64,000 nt of DNA from contig OX235273.1 of assembly GCA_944472155.2 (NCBI GenBank), forward strand, positions 85,988,793 through 86,052,792, written 5' to 3'. Positions 32,851-45,229 of the stretch are shown here, in pieces. Position 1 is the stretch's first letter; every line of letters starts with the position of its first letter. Under the pieces are notes generated by a model, which worked only from the letters and a program-made list of their open reading frames with translations, was not told the origin of the DNA and searched no databases. This DNA comes from Trichobilharzia szidati. Its lineage: Eukaryota; Platyhelminthes; Trematoda; Strigeidida; Schistosomatidae. The translations under genes were made by a program, and so were the position numbers.

Positions 32851-33499
32851 TAATCAGTATATTTTGCAAATGTGAAAATTATAGTGCTCGCTTGTGTATA
32901 ACGATACCTAGATGAGATTTACTACGAAAGTCTTAGGTTTCAGAGTTTCCTCGATGAGACTGAAAACAGTACTTTAATATAGTACCCTTCAACATATGTT
33001 TATTCATTTAATGAATCACAGACTGCTATGGCTTTTCTCGCTGAGCATCTGATGAATTATAGTGTGTCATGGTGCATCGCTTCAAACTCATCGACACTTT
33101 TCTCTTCAAGCGACACCCTGTCAACAAAGGAAAGCATTAAGCCAGACTATTATTCTGTGTAATATGATGAAAAGGGATGATTTCATACTCAGTGTGCTAC
33201 ATTATCAGGCAATATAAAACCATATGGAATTTATAACCTTCTTTACTTCCTTATTTCATTAGCTTTCCTCAGTTTCTTTCATTAGATTTCGTTAAAATAT
33301 TCATATTTGTTTCTTGTATTCAAGTAGCTTTTTTCCAACTATTCGTCTATACAATTAGCCCTCATATACTTGCGTTTGCATTTTATAGTTTATTATAAGA
33401 CTAAATGATAGTCAATTGACAGGAAACCCTGTCTTACACATATATGGATAGTGACTGCCACTCATCATTGGGGTAAATTTAAAACTTTAATTTGTTTTT

Positions 33500-34050
33500 A
33501 CGAGTTTGACTACGGATTGATATCAATTAGAGAACCATTGAAAACCAGGGAGAACTGGACAGCTGTTTCATCCTAGTTTGGAAATCATCGGCAGTACGCG
33601 TCCACCCCACTGCCAGGGTTCGAACTCAAGACCTTCCGGTTACAAGGCAAGCTCGTATACTACTCAGCCACTGGGACTCGATTCAGTGGCGAGTGCATGA
33701 ATTCTAATTTCTACCAATTCGTGATTTAGCGCCACCACCAACCAATGTCATCTCTAAATGATATCAATCCCTGGTCAAACTCGTAAAAAACAAATCTAAT
33801 CCTTACAAACCAACTCTTAAAAATTAATCTGATGCTCGCTAGTGACTTGCTACAGGACGAATTTTCTTGAGCAGACGGCCCAGTGGCTGAATGGTATACG
33901 AACTCGCCTTGTAACCTGAAGGTCCTGAGTTCGAACACCTGTGGTGGGTGTGTATTGCCGATGATTCCCAAACTAGGGTGAAACAGCTGTCCAGTACCCC
34001 CTGGTCTTCAGTGGTTCTCTAACTGATATCTATCTTGGATCAACTCGTAA
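33500..34050. mobile_element. Head-to-head pair of family A hammerhead units
   Basis: Minus-strand unit about 33500-33770 and plus-strand unit about 33830-34050. Each has the tRNA-like segment (GGTTCGAACTC or GAGTTCGAACAC as B-box) and a decayed hammerhead: plus-strand CGATGATTCCCAAACTAGGG followed by TGAAACAGCTGTCCAGTA. Stem III ACAG/CTGT is retained in both; cores are mutated. Confidence 0.72.
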
Positions 34051-34559
34051 ATACAAATCTAATCCTTACAAACCAACTCTTGAAAATTAAAACTTTAAGA
34101 AAAGTTTGTTTTCCCTAGAATGCCAGTTTGCGTGACTCCTCAAGGACGGTAAGAAATAAGTATATAAATAGGCTGGCTTCGTCTCAAAATACATTTGACC
34201 TACACATTGTATTTTAGACGAGCAATAACAAATTACTGTTTAGTTTTCATTTAGATTCTCTTCTAACGATTGGGCATCAGATTTTTGTAGGAAGGTGTCT
34301 AGTTCACAAGCCAGTCAACTAGCAATAATGTGAAAATATGATTTTAAAGGAGTAGAATGATGCGTTTAATCCAAAGTGAAGAACTAGACTAGACATTTTA
34401 GACATCAGTGAATCTTGCTTACCCATCACTTAAAAGCTTATTAATTTATCGAAACTCTTGGATTTTCGTAGATTGATTTTAGTGGGCAAATATTCGCAGT
34501 GTCCCTTGACATACCAATTTAAAGAATAGATGATGTGATGATGCCTTGATGTTAACTCT

Positions 34560-34760
34560 AATGTATTTGGCCGATGATAACTAGCAGTGGAATCCAGAAT
34601 ATGTATTTCACGCTTTTCTTGGCTTCTTCAGGCGGATACGAGTGCATATCAATGAGTGAATATGACTCGAACCTTGGATGCCATATTCGTATATGCAGCT
34701 ACCACGTCCCAAATATGATGAAATGCGTCTCTTGGATTTCACTACTATCAACCATTCACC
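34560..34760 (-). mobile_element. Old SM-alpha-like copy
   Basis: Minus strand: AGGTTCGAGTC (B-box), ACTCGTATCCGC, then CTGAAGA (a permitted CUGANGA core), a broken stem II, GTGAAATACATATTCTGGAT and TCCACTGCTAGTTATCATC. Stem II mispairs, so it is probably inactive. Confidence 0.6.
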
Positions 34761-34887
34761 GAATATTTCACTTCTTGTAACTACTGTGAAAAAAATTGAT
34801 GCTGCTTATAACTGTGTAACACTATTACGATTTTTTATTATTGTAGTATACGGGCCTCAGTTGTTTGAAGTGTATTAATTGTTGCAG

Positions 34888-34971
34888 GTGATCAGGTGGT
34901 TTTTACAATCAGAAAACATTGAGGAGGCTAATAAAGCACTGTTTGTGCCATTCCAATTAGCCATGTATCCG
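34888..34971 (+). CDS. Orphan exon candidate, 28 residues
   Basis: An acceptor (TTGTTGCAG) and donor (CCG/GTAACA) bound 84 bases, phase 0, encoding RWFLQSENIEEANKALFVPF and QLAMYP. The composition is protein-like (amphipathic helix), but I do not recognise the family and find no partner exons nearby. Confidence 0.35.
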
Positions 34972-35419
34972 GTAACATATCAGCCGCAAAATAATTTTTA
35001 TTACGCAAGGCAATATGATTTCTGTGATCTAGTTTCGCATACTAATGTCGTTTTAATTTCCTTGAGCTGGACATAATTCAATGAATACTTATTAGCTGAT
35101 GACAAGATTGTCTGCAATAGCCATGAGTTAATATGCTAATATTGGCTCAACTGGCAGTAATTACAGGCTAGACGAAAGTTCCGGTTACAGCAGTGGTCTC
35201 CAGATTACTATCCCGGCAATCTATCCTCCGAGTTACGACAAAATAATCAAAACTATTTTCCCACACAAATATTCTCCTAACAGGATATTCAACCATATCT
35301 ATCTAAAGAGGATTTCAACGGCTCGCTTAAAACTTTGGCTACCAGAACCTCTATCATTATATTGCATCGTATTTGTCATGTTCACTTTGTTTTAATCTAT
35401 AAAAATATAACCCCTGACG

Positions 35420-35712
35420 CAGAATAAACTCTGGGAACGAACCAACCAATAATCAGTTACTGAGCAGATACTCCGAAGAAAATGGAGATGGATCGGACAT
35501 ACTCTGAGGAGGCCGTTGGGTGACAGCGCGTGCCACATCCGCAATTAGGAAATAAAGTATTTGGTAAGGGTGTGAGAGCGACATGGAGGAGATGAGAAGT
35601 TATAGGCAATCGTGAAGGCAGTTAAAATGGACTGCATAGAACAAAACAAAATGGAGATGTGCTGTTGAAGCCCTATGTTCCTCTTAGAACCCAAAGGAAT
35701 AATAATAAATAA
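35420..35712 (+). mobile_element. Decayed RTE LINE 3' end
   Basis: The RKWRWIGHTL-type block is visible (AGAAAATGGAGATGGATCGG), as is the ending GCCCTATGTTCCTCTTAGAA followed by an AATAAT-type tail. Frameshifted; truncated to under 300 bases. Confidence 0.75.
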
Positions 35713-36007
35713 TGCCGGCTAATTGGCAAGTTTCTACGAAACTTAAAAGAAACCATATTCATGGAATATATCCCAAAACATGCGGATTTTTATTACAAAC
35801 TGCCAAACCCCAAGACAAAACACTCACTATCTGGAGTTTTTAATCATTAAGTTATGCCTTTGGGTAGGAAGATGTGTTTGTACACTTTTTTAACTGGCTT
35901 TCAATTAAATGTCATGCATTTTCGGAAGGAAACAAAGCAAAAGTATCATAAAGGACTAGTTTACGCTTCAAGTCAGTCAGCATTACTTCACGCCATTTAC
36001 GGGCAAT

Positions 36008-36192
36008 TATTTTATTTTATTATAGCTTGATTCCACACAGTATTTTCGGTACAAGTATGGAATTCTCAGCATGTGGTATCGGTAGCCCAAATTTAGCAGG
36101 CCGACCATTGATATCAGCTGTGCGTCAGCAGGGGATAGAACCCCGGACCATGTGCATGGTCGGTGAGAGTCCTAGCTGCTGTGCCACCGAAG
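36008..36192 (-). mobile_element. tRNA-headed SINE (family B1)
   Basis: Same body as 22933-23131. The B-box reads GGGGTTCTATCCCC; the A-box side reads GGTGGCACAGCAGCTAGGAC. Confidence 0.8.
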
Positions 36193-37199
36193 ATACTGGG
36201 CGAGGAGTAAATATGATACACCAAATTGCTGCTAAGAATTCTGTATATTTTATAAATATTGTCCGGCATAACGCTACTATTATTATATTATAATAGCAAG
36301 CCACAATACCAAGTTATTCTAGTATCTTATTTTTCTATTCCATGCATGAATAAATTAATTACAGAGAAAAATCTCTTCGTTTAGATCACGCATTTAGCGT
36401 GAGGTGTACTGAACACAAACATACGTTCAGACTAACGCACACATACACTAAGCGTAATCACCAATGTTTAGATAAACACCCTACAGGATGAATCATAGGC
36501 AAGCTAAATTAGGCCTTACTCATTCGACCCTTGGACAGATGACCTGACCTTTGAAAAATGGATCAAATAAGACTGAAGTGCCATTATTTTATCATCATCA
36601 TGACTATCTCTTATGGGTATCATCTCTTTAAATTCCAGGTATTTTATTAGTGTGTGTGTAACCGATGACCTTTGACCTCACTGTCCGATGACATTTGTTA
36701 GGAAAGTTGTAAAAATTGGTCTTCTAATCAATAACAATTATAGGAAAAATGACTAAGAGAGGTTAAACCACAATTACTTATAAAATGATATGAATTTTTA
36801 AAGGTGACAACCATGTATGACTCAAAAAAAGGTTTTTTTAACATTGCTTTATATTTGCTTTTCTCAAACTTGACTTCTGATTTCCATTTACAGCTTGTGA
36901 TAAATATGTCAACTAACATAATTCAACTCTGAATGTTTTGGATAGTGTCACAATTCATGTCATGCTTCACGTCATTCACCACCCAGTCTATATATGCCAA
37001 TCAATGGTGTAAAATATTATAATATAAAAATACTAGTCATGAAATATGAATAAAGTATAGGATGTTAACAGGATATCAGCCTTGGGGGGAATATTTAGTT
37101 TTTATACAAGAAAACAGGCAAATTGGAGAGCTGATAAGAATGAAACAAAATAATAACAACTATAGATTTAATGACAAATAGATAATATTTGTAACAGTG

Positions 37200-38250
37200 G
37201 GCAGCTAGATTCCTCCCTAGTGCTCAGATGGTCAACGAGCCCACTCTGTGATCTGGAGAGCCAAGGGTCCAGTCCACAGTGGAGTCATAGGGGAGTGCTG
37301 ATGTAGGGTATCAAACTAGCACGAAACGGCAGTCCAACACTTCCCGATCTCAGTCAGTGATCAAATTTGAAACAACAGTGTAATTAATCATTAGTTTATA
37401 AACTCGTCTAATTTAAAGTTTTTCAAAACCATGAAGTGAAAACCGTATTCTGAGTACTAGTTGATGCTTTATGAAAGAAATTGACAAACAGGGCCAAAGA
37501 ATATCCTTTTCAGTAATTTCCTCTTCTGGTTTGACAATCATATATATACATATAGGTTTATGTACATAGAATATTCTAGGATCCATTTATTGCTCTATTC
37601 TATAACATCTTGTGGATACGGAACACAAGACTGATATTAATGAGGCTTTCAAAGTCATCTACCGCATACCAACTAATCTTAACTTCACTTTAAGAGTTCA
37701 TCTACTACATATTGCCATTGGGATCCACACTGAGAAACCTAACGTACGTATTCAAAAGAAGTTGGTTCAAACACTGTCCTTACCTTGGCCAGCAAGGTTT
37801 TAATGTTCCTCAATTTGTTGTGGAAATTTCCTTAATTTTATTTGATATTCTATCTGCTACTACATTTTTACGCTTATTATATTTCATGCATCTTTTGTGA
37901 ACCGTAATTCTATTGTTCTTACTTAACAAAATGATAGTATTTTAAAAACACCAATATTGGTAATGACGAACATTCTGTGTATATAAACATACACAGTACT
38001 CACTCAGAATACGGTTTTCACTTCATGGTTTTGAAAAACCTCAAATTAGACGAATTTATAAAGTAATGATTAATTACACTGTTGTTTCAAATTTGATCAC
38101 TGACTGAGATTAGTTAGAGAACCATAGAAAATCGGGAAGTGTTGGACTTCCGTTTCGTGCTAGTTTGGTACTCTACATCAGCACTCCCCTATGACTCCAC
38201 TGTGGACTGGACCCTTGGCTCTCCAGGTCACAGAGTGGGCTCGTTGACAA
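37200..38250. mobile_element. PLE fragment flanked by inverted hammerhead terminal repeats
   Basis: A plus-strand arm (37200-37462) and its reverse complement (about 37990-38250) flank about 520 bases. Each arm has a tRNA-like head (TGCTCAGATGGTC, AAGGGTCCAGTCC) and a hammerhead-like motif (CTGATGT, then CAAACTAGCACGAAACGG; 37298-37345 plus and 38138-38184 minus). The left arm lacks about 24 bases present in the right. The centre encodes the C-terminus of a PLE endonuclease. This directly links hammerhead/tRNA-like repeats to a Penelope protein. Confidence 0.75.
37612..37803 (+). pseudogene. PLE endonuclease C-terminal fragment
   Basis: MDTEHKTDINEAFKVIYRIP, RVHLLHIAIGIHTEKPNVRI and QKKLVQTLSLPWP align with the C-terminal part seen in the palindromic elements (DTGHFVEISKSFKIL ... 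CTQKESVVNLSLPW). No GIY-YIG core; the element is 5'-truncated. Confidence 0.72.
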
Positions 38251-40370
38251 AACTAGTCATTAATGATTTTGATGCGAATATTGATAACTGATGTTCATCT
38301 CATAAGTAAAAATGTGCAAGCAACATATACAAGTGTAATTTCTAATTTGAATAAATTCTCTTCCTTATTTCTTTCTAAAAATCTAGTGATCCGGAATATT
38401 TCAAGACCTATTTTCGAAATACTTAAAACTGTTGACATGTTAGAAGTACTAATGTACCAGAATTCGGCGATCCATATGTTTTGTGAGTATGAAAGCGTGA
38501 GGAAGGGGTCATATAACAGTTGACAAAAGGTGAGACTAATTTTCAGATGGCAATAGATCAATAGTCAGACTCGTGACATAATCAGCGGAAATATTTATTT
38601 ATGCCAATTCTAGGGAGATTCGAAAGAAAGCTAAGGAAAAGTACATGTAGGGAAACAACTTATGCTGGTTACTACGCCTTACTGATAGCATGGAACCCTT
38701 AGGATGCTAACCTAATGAAATGAATAAATGAAATTACATTCGTAAAAATCCAGTTGCCTACCAACTGTAGAAACGTGAGTTCGCAAAATATGAAATAAAA
38801 AGATTAAAATAACATGAAGGAGTTCAGTCCGTGAAAATAGTAACAGTCAAGATGTTTTCTTAGTAGATATAGACAACAATAAAATAAAAAATGTAGTTTA
38901 ACTCACTAAATCAAAATGAATTCAGCAATTGAATTTAACAGCAATGTTAATACAATATAGTCAAAAACGTGGACTGTGATATTTCACTGTATATTGGTAG
39001 TGGAATTAAGCCTAATTCTGCCACATATGTGTAACTCTGCAATCAATGTAACAAAGTCTACAGGTTAAAATGAACAGGGATAACTTCTTTTGCAATGTAA
39101 TGTAATTTGTCCGTACATGACATTGGAGTTGTAAACATGAAATCTGTGACCTCACTTGTTAGGTTTTTGCTCATTTGATGCCTAAAAAAACTATTCAGAC
39201 TTAGAAAGTATTAACGTAAATTATGCTGTGCCTAAATAATTAACAAATTCACTAGGTAATTTTAGCAAAGCAAAGCTGATGACCTTTTATTCTTTTCTCT
39301 CTAAACGACTTCCATTTCAAGCAGTAGGGATATAAATGTTTAACGGTACAGAGTTAAACTGTTTTGAAGTCACTAACGTGTAAATGATACAGTAATTTAT
39401 GACATTTTAAATTCAGAAACCGCTTGTTCTTGGTTTATTATTAAATAAACTGTGAAGTTGACTGAAAAAAACTCGACAATCAGCATCATGTGAACTAGAT
39501 CTGATTGTATTCGGTATTAAAATTGATAAGAAACCATGTGTCTATGTTTTGTCCGTAACATTTACGTGCATTCCATTGAAAACTATATTCCTCTTTGAAT
39601 TCACTCTTAAAACACTAAAGTTTTATCGCGAGAAAGATTTTCACGTTATTTTTTCCAGTCGGTTGGAGGTAAAATTTTTTCTTTTTCGACTTGTATAAAT
39701 TGGCTTTCAATAAACTGATGACTTCGGTGTTTCATCAGGCATTTCTGCTACTTGTACATGAAATAACGAACTTTTCCGTCTATTTGCTTTTTCCCCATCG
39801 CCAAAATCTACCGTAGACATATAGATTAAAAATATAAGGGCTGGCCCGGACAGTGAGACTTACACAAACATAGTGTGTATGAGTGTATTTCTCAATGATT
39901 TCTTGAAGGGATAGTATATTCATTCCTCTTTTCAGAATATTCTCCGCTTCACTTTTAAGTTCAATATTCTCTTGTCGTTAAATTTTCCCTAACATCTCGC
40001 TCTTGATTGATTCTGCCTGCATCAATCATTTTACATGCTGCCGTAGTATTCTGTCTTTCGATGAGAGTTGTGTCAAATAGGTTTTAGTTACAATAACTTG
40101 AGTAAACGCATGCGATATGAAGTGTCACGATTAAGTGTATTTTCAGCATTGGTCACTCATTTACAAGAGACAAGTTTTCAAGTTTATTTATAAAGTAAAT
40201 AGAAGTCTTTCAAAGACTGTAAAAATCCTCATCCCTTGTATTATCAAAGTACTCACCTTCTATAAGGTGACACCCACTTTATCTGCAAATGATTTTAATT
40301 AATTTATGATTAGAATGATTTTCCGATATCTCATCATAGACTAAATTTAACTGATAAAATCATACAGTGA
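38251..40370. other. No supported gene
   Basis: AT-rich DNA. The frame 38263-38523 has no recognisable domain. No clear repeat boundary seen. Confidence 0.35.
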
Positions 40371-40450
40371 TACAATATTATTTACTGATGATGTTTCGAG
40401 TACATTTTATTGCTCTTAATCATATCAACGCTACATGATATGGTTATGAA
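40371..40450 (-). repeat. PLE tail hairpin motif
   Basis: Minus strand: GAGCAATAAAATGTACTC hairpin followed by GAAACATCATCAGTAAATAA, as in 27384 and 59229. Confidence 0.55.
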
Positions 40451-40964
40451 TTATGCTCTATGAAATTATATTTCACCACAGAACCCAGTTCTATTCTTAT
40501 ATTCTTATTTCATCTTTTGTTTTCAAGTTCGAAAGATATATATTATATAAAAATGTTATCGTACGGTTGAGTGATAGGGCCCGCTGAAAAGAAACTCTTC
40601 AAGTGACTACTGGCTCTTCTGCTTTTCAGTTCATATTTATTTGCCTTTGGTTGTAAAAGGCATCCAATCAGACAAAATCCCTACAAAACTAATACCTTGG
40701 TTGTAAAAGACGATTTTGTGATTGTCACAATTAGAGATGAAATAAATTTAGAAAGAGAGTTTGCTAAGATTAGACTTTGGTTAGGCAAAAACGAAAAGTC
40801 GTGAAAAATGAGATGAAACAAAGAATTATTGCAGAATATTCATCAGTTACACACCAAAGTAACTAAGATTACAGTCATTCACTGATAAGAAAAATAAATA
40901 GGACACTGCTAACTGGAAATTATTCATAGCACAGCGGCAGCTGTCGTCAGCTGAATAATTTTAA

Positions 40965-41205
40965 GTATTGGTTTGTAGGGATTTGGTTGACTGGTTACAG
41001 GATTTCATCATGAGCTGACATTGGTTAGAGAACCATTGGAAAGTCTGGGAGTACTGGACAGATGTTTTGACCTAGTTTGGGACTCTTCACTGTGTGCAAT
41101 CACCGGAGTTCGAACCCAGAACCTTCTGGTCACGAGGCGAGCTGGTAGACCATTAAGTCACTGGGACCCGATCCAATGACCAGATCATGAATTCTAACTC
41201 CTGCC
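40965..41205 (-). mobile_element. Family A hammerhead unit
   Basis: Minus strand: CCCAGTGACTTAATGGTCTA, GGGTTCGAACTCCG (B-box), then GTGAAGAGTCCCAAACTAGG, TCAAAACATCTGTCCAGTAC and the tail with GATGAAATCCTG. Core and GAA are mutated. Confidence 0.72.
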
Positions 41206-42189
41206 TATAATAATAATAATTTTAGTCTGTTAAACGTAGGCTCGAGTTATAGAAATAGAGAAATAGAGTCAGTGGTTACAATTGAGTTAAGTTATACTTC
41301 GGGTGGCGAGTTAGTGGAGGTATCATTAATTCTGAGATAGCTTTCATCAGAAACAGTTTCAGTCATGGAACTATCGTAAACAAAGGAACATCGAACAACT
41401 GTTTTTTTCTACCTCCGAACTCCTGATTAGTGTAAAGAATGACAGAAGTTTAAAATGAACAGACAGTGGATCCAAACCCACCGGTTAGGTGGCATAGTGC
41501 TTACTTCGTAATCTAAAAGTTTTGCTGAAGCGTCCCTAATTTGGTCAAGACACACGTCTAGTGCTTCTTAATTTTCAATGGTCTCCAAATCATTTTAGCT
41601 TGTGATGTAATCTAATACTAAGTTAAATTTTCTCGCTAGTTACATGTTCTGCCAGTTGCTATGATTGATCCGAAATTTAGAAAATAAAATAGATAAAACT
41701 GCATGAATAGATTAGTTCAGTATTATCGACCCATAATTTTAAATGAAGTAAGCTGGGGTCAAAAAATTTAAAGGTCAAGAAATGAGACTGTGCTTGTAAA
41801 ATGAGTCATGATTGTGTAATCGGTTTGTTACTTAATGAATTGCCTAGCGTAAATATTTTACTGGAAAAATTAGAATAGATGTCAAATTAACACGAAATTC
41901 ACAAGCTAATAACCATAGATACTGAATACAGAAATTCGATTTACCTACTGGCTGGGGAGATCTAAATTAATAGGATTGTTGTGTTTAGTATCTGTTTCAG
42001 TAGCATCTAAAACTTCGGTGGTGAACATAGTCCTAACGAAACAACTCGTGAGGATGGATACTTCTCTGATATACAATAAGTTTAGGATAGACTGGTGATA
42101 TATAAATAAATGTGAAATTGAAATGTAGTACATATAATGAACATTGCATTTAGTATGCTGGATTTGGATCCATAAGAATTGTTCTCATC

Positions 42190-42690
42190 TTCAAGTATTG
42201 CTTTTGTAGGGATTTTGTTTGATTGCATGGAGGATTTCATCATGAGCTGACATCAGTTAGAAAACCACTGGAAAACCTGGGAGCACAAAACCTATACTTA
42301 AATATTTATCCGATGCTCACTAGCGACTGGCCCTATTCAGACAGTTAACCTGGGTTCTAGTGGGAATCCGTGACCAGTAGGGTACAGCAAGTCGAAGATG
42401 AGGCAGTAACTCATCTAAGAAGACATTGCGAAATGGTCGCGCTATGTCGTGAATTGGCAGAAGTTAGAATTCACGAACCATTGGATTGGGTCCCAGTGGC
42501 TCATTGGTCTACGAGCTCACTGGCCTTGCAATCAGAAGGTCTTAGTCTCGCACCCCGGTGGGTGCGTACTGATAAATAGTCCCAAACTAGGAGGAAACAG
42601 CTGTCCAGGACTCCCATATTTTCCACTGGTTCCCCAACTGATGTCACCTCATGATGAAATCCTCCATGCAATTCTTCTCATCCTTTGATT
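42190..42690 (+). mobile_element. Full-length family A hammerhead unit with inverted 5' fragment
   Basis: 42190-42285 is a reverse-complement piece of the 3' tail. About 42290-42690 is the most complete direct unit: 5' region (GCTCACTAGCGACTGG), GGTACAGCAAGTCGAAGATG, tRNA-like segment (CCAGTGGCTCATTGGTC), a hammerhead-like motif (CGTACTGATAAATAGTCCC, GGAAACAGCTGTCCAG) and the GATGAAATCCTCCATGCAAT tail. This defines a consensus length of roughly 400-480 bases. Confidence 0.75.
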
Positions 42691-43149
42691 TGAAGTATTC
42701 ATGGAATAGTATTTTATGAAAACTGTAATGTAGCAACATCAGTCGTTGATGTTTCTTTAAACATAAACATAGCATCCAAAAGGAAATTATTCAGTCATCT
42801 GATCTGTTATAAATGTTATCAGTATGAAAACTACATAAACGATAGTTCTTTTTCCGAAACTTCATATACTTATTCCCTTAATGAATTTGAACAAAGGAAA
42901 ATACAAAGATGACAGAATGAGTGACAGTGTGATGAGGGCAACTGAAATCACAGAAACAAAAGACATGTGAAATGACAGCATACTGATGCGGAGGATGGGG
43001 AGAGGAGGTTAATGTCAAAGGTCTCGTAACTGGATGCAAGATCAACTACAGACATCTATGTTGCTAAACAATACCTCATTTCGCTATCCTCTTATTCCAA
43101 AATCCCGTTGGAAATGCTTCTGGTGACACGCCAAGTCCCTGAACCATAT

Positions 43150-43400
43150 AGAAGCACTGAGCTACTTTATTTATTATTATATTCTTTTACGAACCTAGTG
43201 AAACACAGGACTTGAAGCCTGAGTTTTAAAGTTTCAGTAGCCGTGGTTTTATTTTCATGAAGTGGAGTTACCAGTACCACGTTCAACCTTCCTTCTTTAT
43301 CGGCCTTACTATCATCTAAGCAAGGTTTAGGAATAAGTCGCCCTGGGGTCGAAAACTGGACCATATGTTTGGTCGGCAAACATTCTACCGCTGTAAAACC
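43150..43400 (-). mobile_element. Old tRNA-headed SINE (family B2)
   Basis: Minus strand contains GTCGGCCAAACATATGGTCC-like head sequence in degraded form, the B2 body (CACTACTGAAACTTTAAAAC-like region) and an A-rich end near 43160. Boundaries approximate. Confidence 0.55.
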
Positions 43401-43644
43401 AATACATTAGTATTCAAAATTCAGGCAATGTTCTTCATGCTAATTCCTGTTTCATAATTGGCTTTACAGAATATTTAATAGCTGTAGGATCCATGGAGTT
43501 AGGATTTTCAAATAAAATATTTATCTTGTCCCATGACGTTTTCACCTAACTCTGTTTGTATTTGATGGATAAACAGTTTCCTGTCAACTGACATCGCACA
43601 ACATCTGCAAGCTGTAGGTAGGAGATGAGAAGCCAACGAAATAC

Positions 43645-44620
43645 ATTATTATTCCCCTGGGTTCTGAGTGGAACATAGGGCTTTACCAACACATCTCCAC
43701 TTTGTTCTATTGTCTGCCATCCTCTTCAGCTGAGTCCACGATTTCCCATAATCCCTCATCTCCTCTTCGCACCATCTCCTCCATGTCACCTTCTCACCGA
43801 CGACCCACACGTCGCTTCCCGTTGGGATTCCACTCAAGAGATGGCCTGCATTGTGCGCGATGTCATTTGATGCTTTGCTCAACGAATGCCCAATTCATTT
43901 CCATTTTCTCCTACATATTTGTTGGGCAATCGGCTCTTGGTTGGTTTGTTCCTAGCCAGATTTTCTTGTTGCTAATTTTGTTGACTGGCTATTTGATCTT
44001 CAGTATGGAGCAACAGAAGGGGGCACCTGTCGATAAATTCTGCAACTTGCTGGAGATCCTTTTCGTGATACGCAGTTCAAGTTTCTGATCCGTATAGAAG
44101 AACTGACTGACTTCACATTTGTGTTGAATATCCGAATCTTGTTCTTTATGCTGCCGAGTGCAGGAGATTTCTAAACTATATTATCTGCTCCCAGTTTGGC
44201 ATTCATATCGCCCATAGGATTTTCATGCCGCAATCTGTGATCTTGTCCATTAGTGTTTGCAACTGTCTGTAGAATTCATCGTTCTTCTCTTGTTCTCAGT
44301 TATTTGTAGGCACGTAAAATTCGATAACTAGTGTTGGTGACACCATGATAACCACTCCCTCAGTGTGTTCGTTGTTGTCGTCTGGGTGATCGGAGTAGAT
44401 TACTGACTCTCCAGTTGACAATTTCGATGATTCACATCCATTCCATCTGCTCTCTCAGATTCCGAGCAATTCTATACCATATCTTCTCATTTCTTTGGCT
44501 ACCTGGACAGCCTTCCCAGACAGCCTCGTACACTGTAAGGACATTCCACTTCCCCATCCTTATAAGTGCTTTCATGGAGAGAAGAGATATAAGCTATCTG
44601 ACTTCCTGAATGCTTTCACC
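43645..44620 (-). mobile_element. RTE LINE with internal deletion (EN joined to C-terminus)
   Basis: Read on the minus strand from 44600: GKWNVLTVYEA (the WNVRT-type start of the RTE endonuclease), then STGESVIYSDHPDDNNEH and MGDMNAKLGADN (about 44165-44205, endonuclease motif). It then jumps directly to the C-terminal block (NKLAT-type region, QICRRKW-like block, NPNGKRRVGRR-type block) and ends with GKALCSTQNPGE near 43650. The reverse transcriptase is missing. Frameshifts are present. Confidence 0.72.
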
Positions 44621-44689
44621 AGCCCGTGGCGTCATTTTGTCTCTCAGATTCCAGCGAAGAATAAGTTTGGTTTTTATATTTTCTTATTT

Positions 44690-44815
44690 TTAATATTTAT
44701 GTTGTACATTGAAGTTTCTGTAGCAGTTTGAATGGTTTTGTGGATTAGAGTCGCTAGCCTCACACCCAACCCTCCCTCTTTACCCGGGCTTGGGACCGGC
44801 TAGAAAATTAGGGAA
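44690..44815 (-). mobile_element. Truncated B2 SINE
   Basis: Carries the CTGCTACAGAAACTTCAATG body and the Pro-rich GGGTGTGAGGCTAGCGACTC segment on the minus strand; no tRNA head. Confidence 0.55.
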
Positions 44816-45229
44816 CTAGTAAACTAGGTGAGGTTGAAATACATTATATTACCATCTTATTCTGCATAGACAGTTGTTCGTGCTTTATCTAATGAAACTA
44901 TGCATATCTAGTAAAATTTAAATATTAGATACTACCGGGATAGAAGAAGCGTGCATACAAAGAGATGACAAAAGTTTAGAAAGTTATTTGAATTATGTGC
45001 TGTAATTGTTTATTTAATTCATTGTCATTCTCTACAGAGTTCAAAAGTGTAGTCTGATTCATTATTGCATGCATTCAGTTTTAGAAGAATAAACATTATG
45101 TTGAGTATTATGAAAACTAATGAATGTTTCTGTCATGCAAAATAATGACCTTGTTTTCGTTTTTTCAGTGTAAATTGAACAGTGAGTGTAACGGAAGAAA
45201 TAACATCACTGTATAATAATGTCCCTTAG

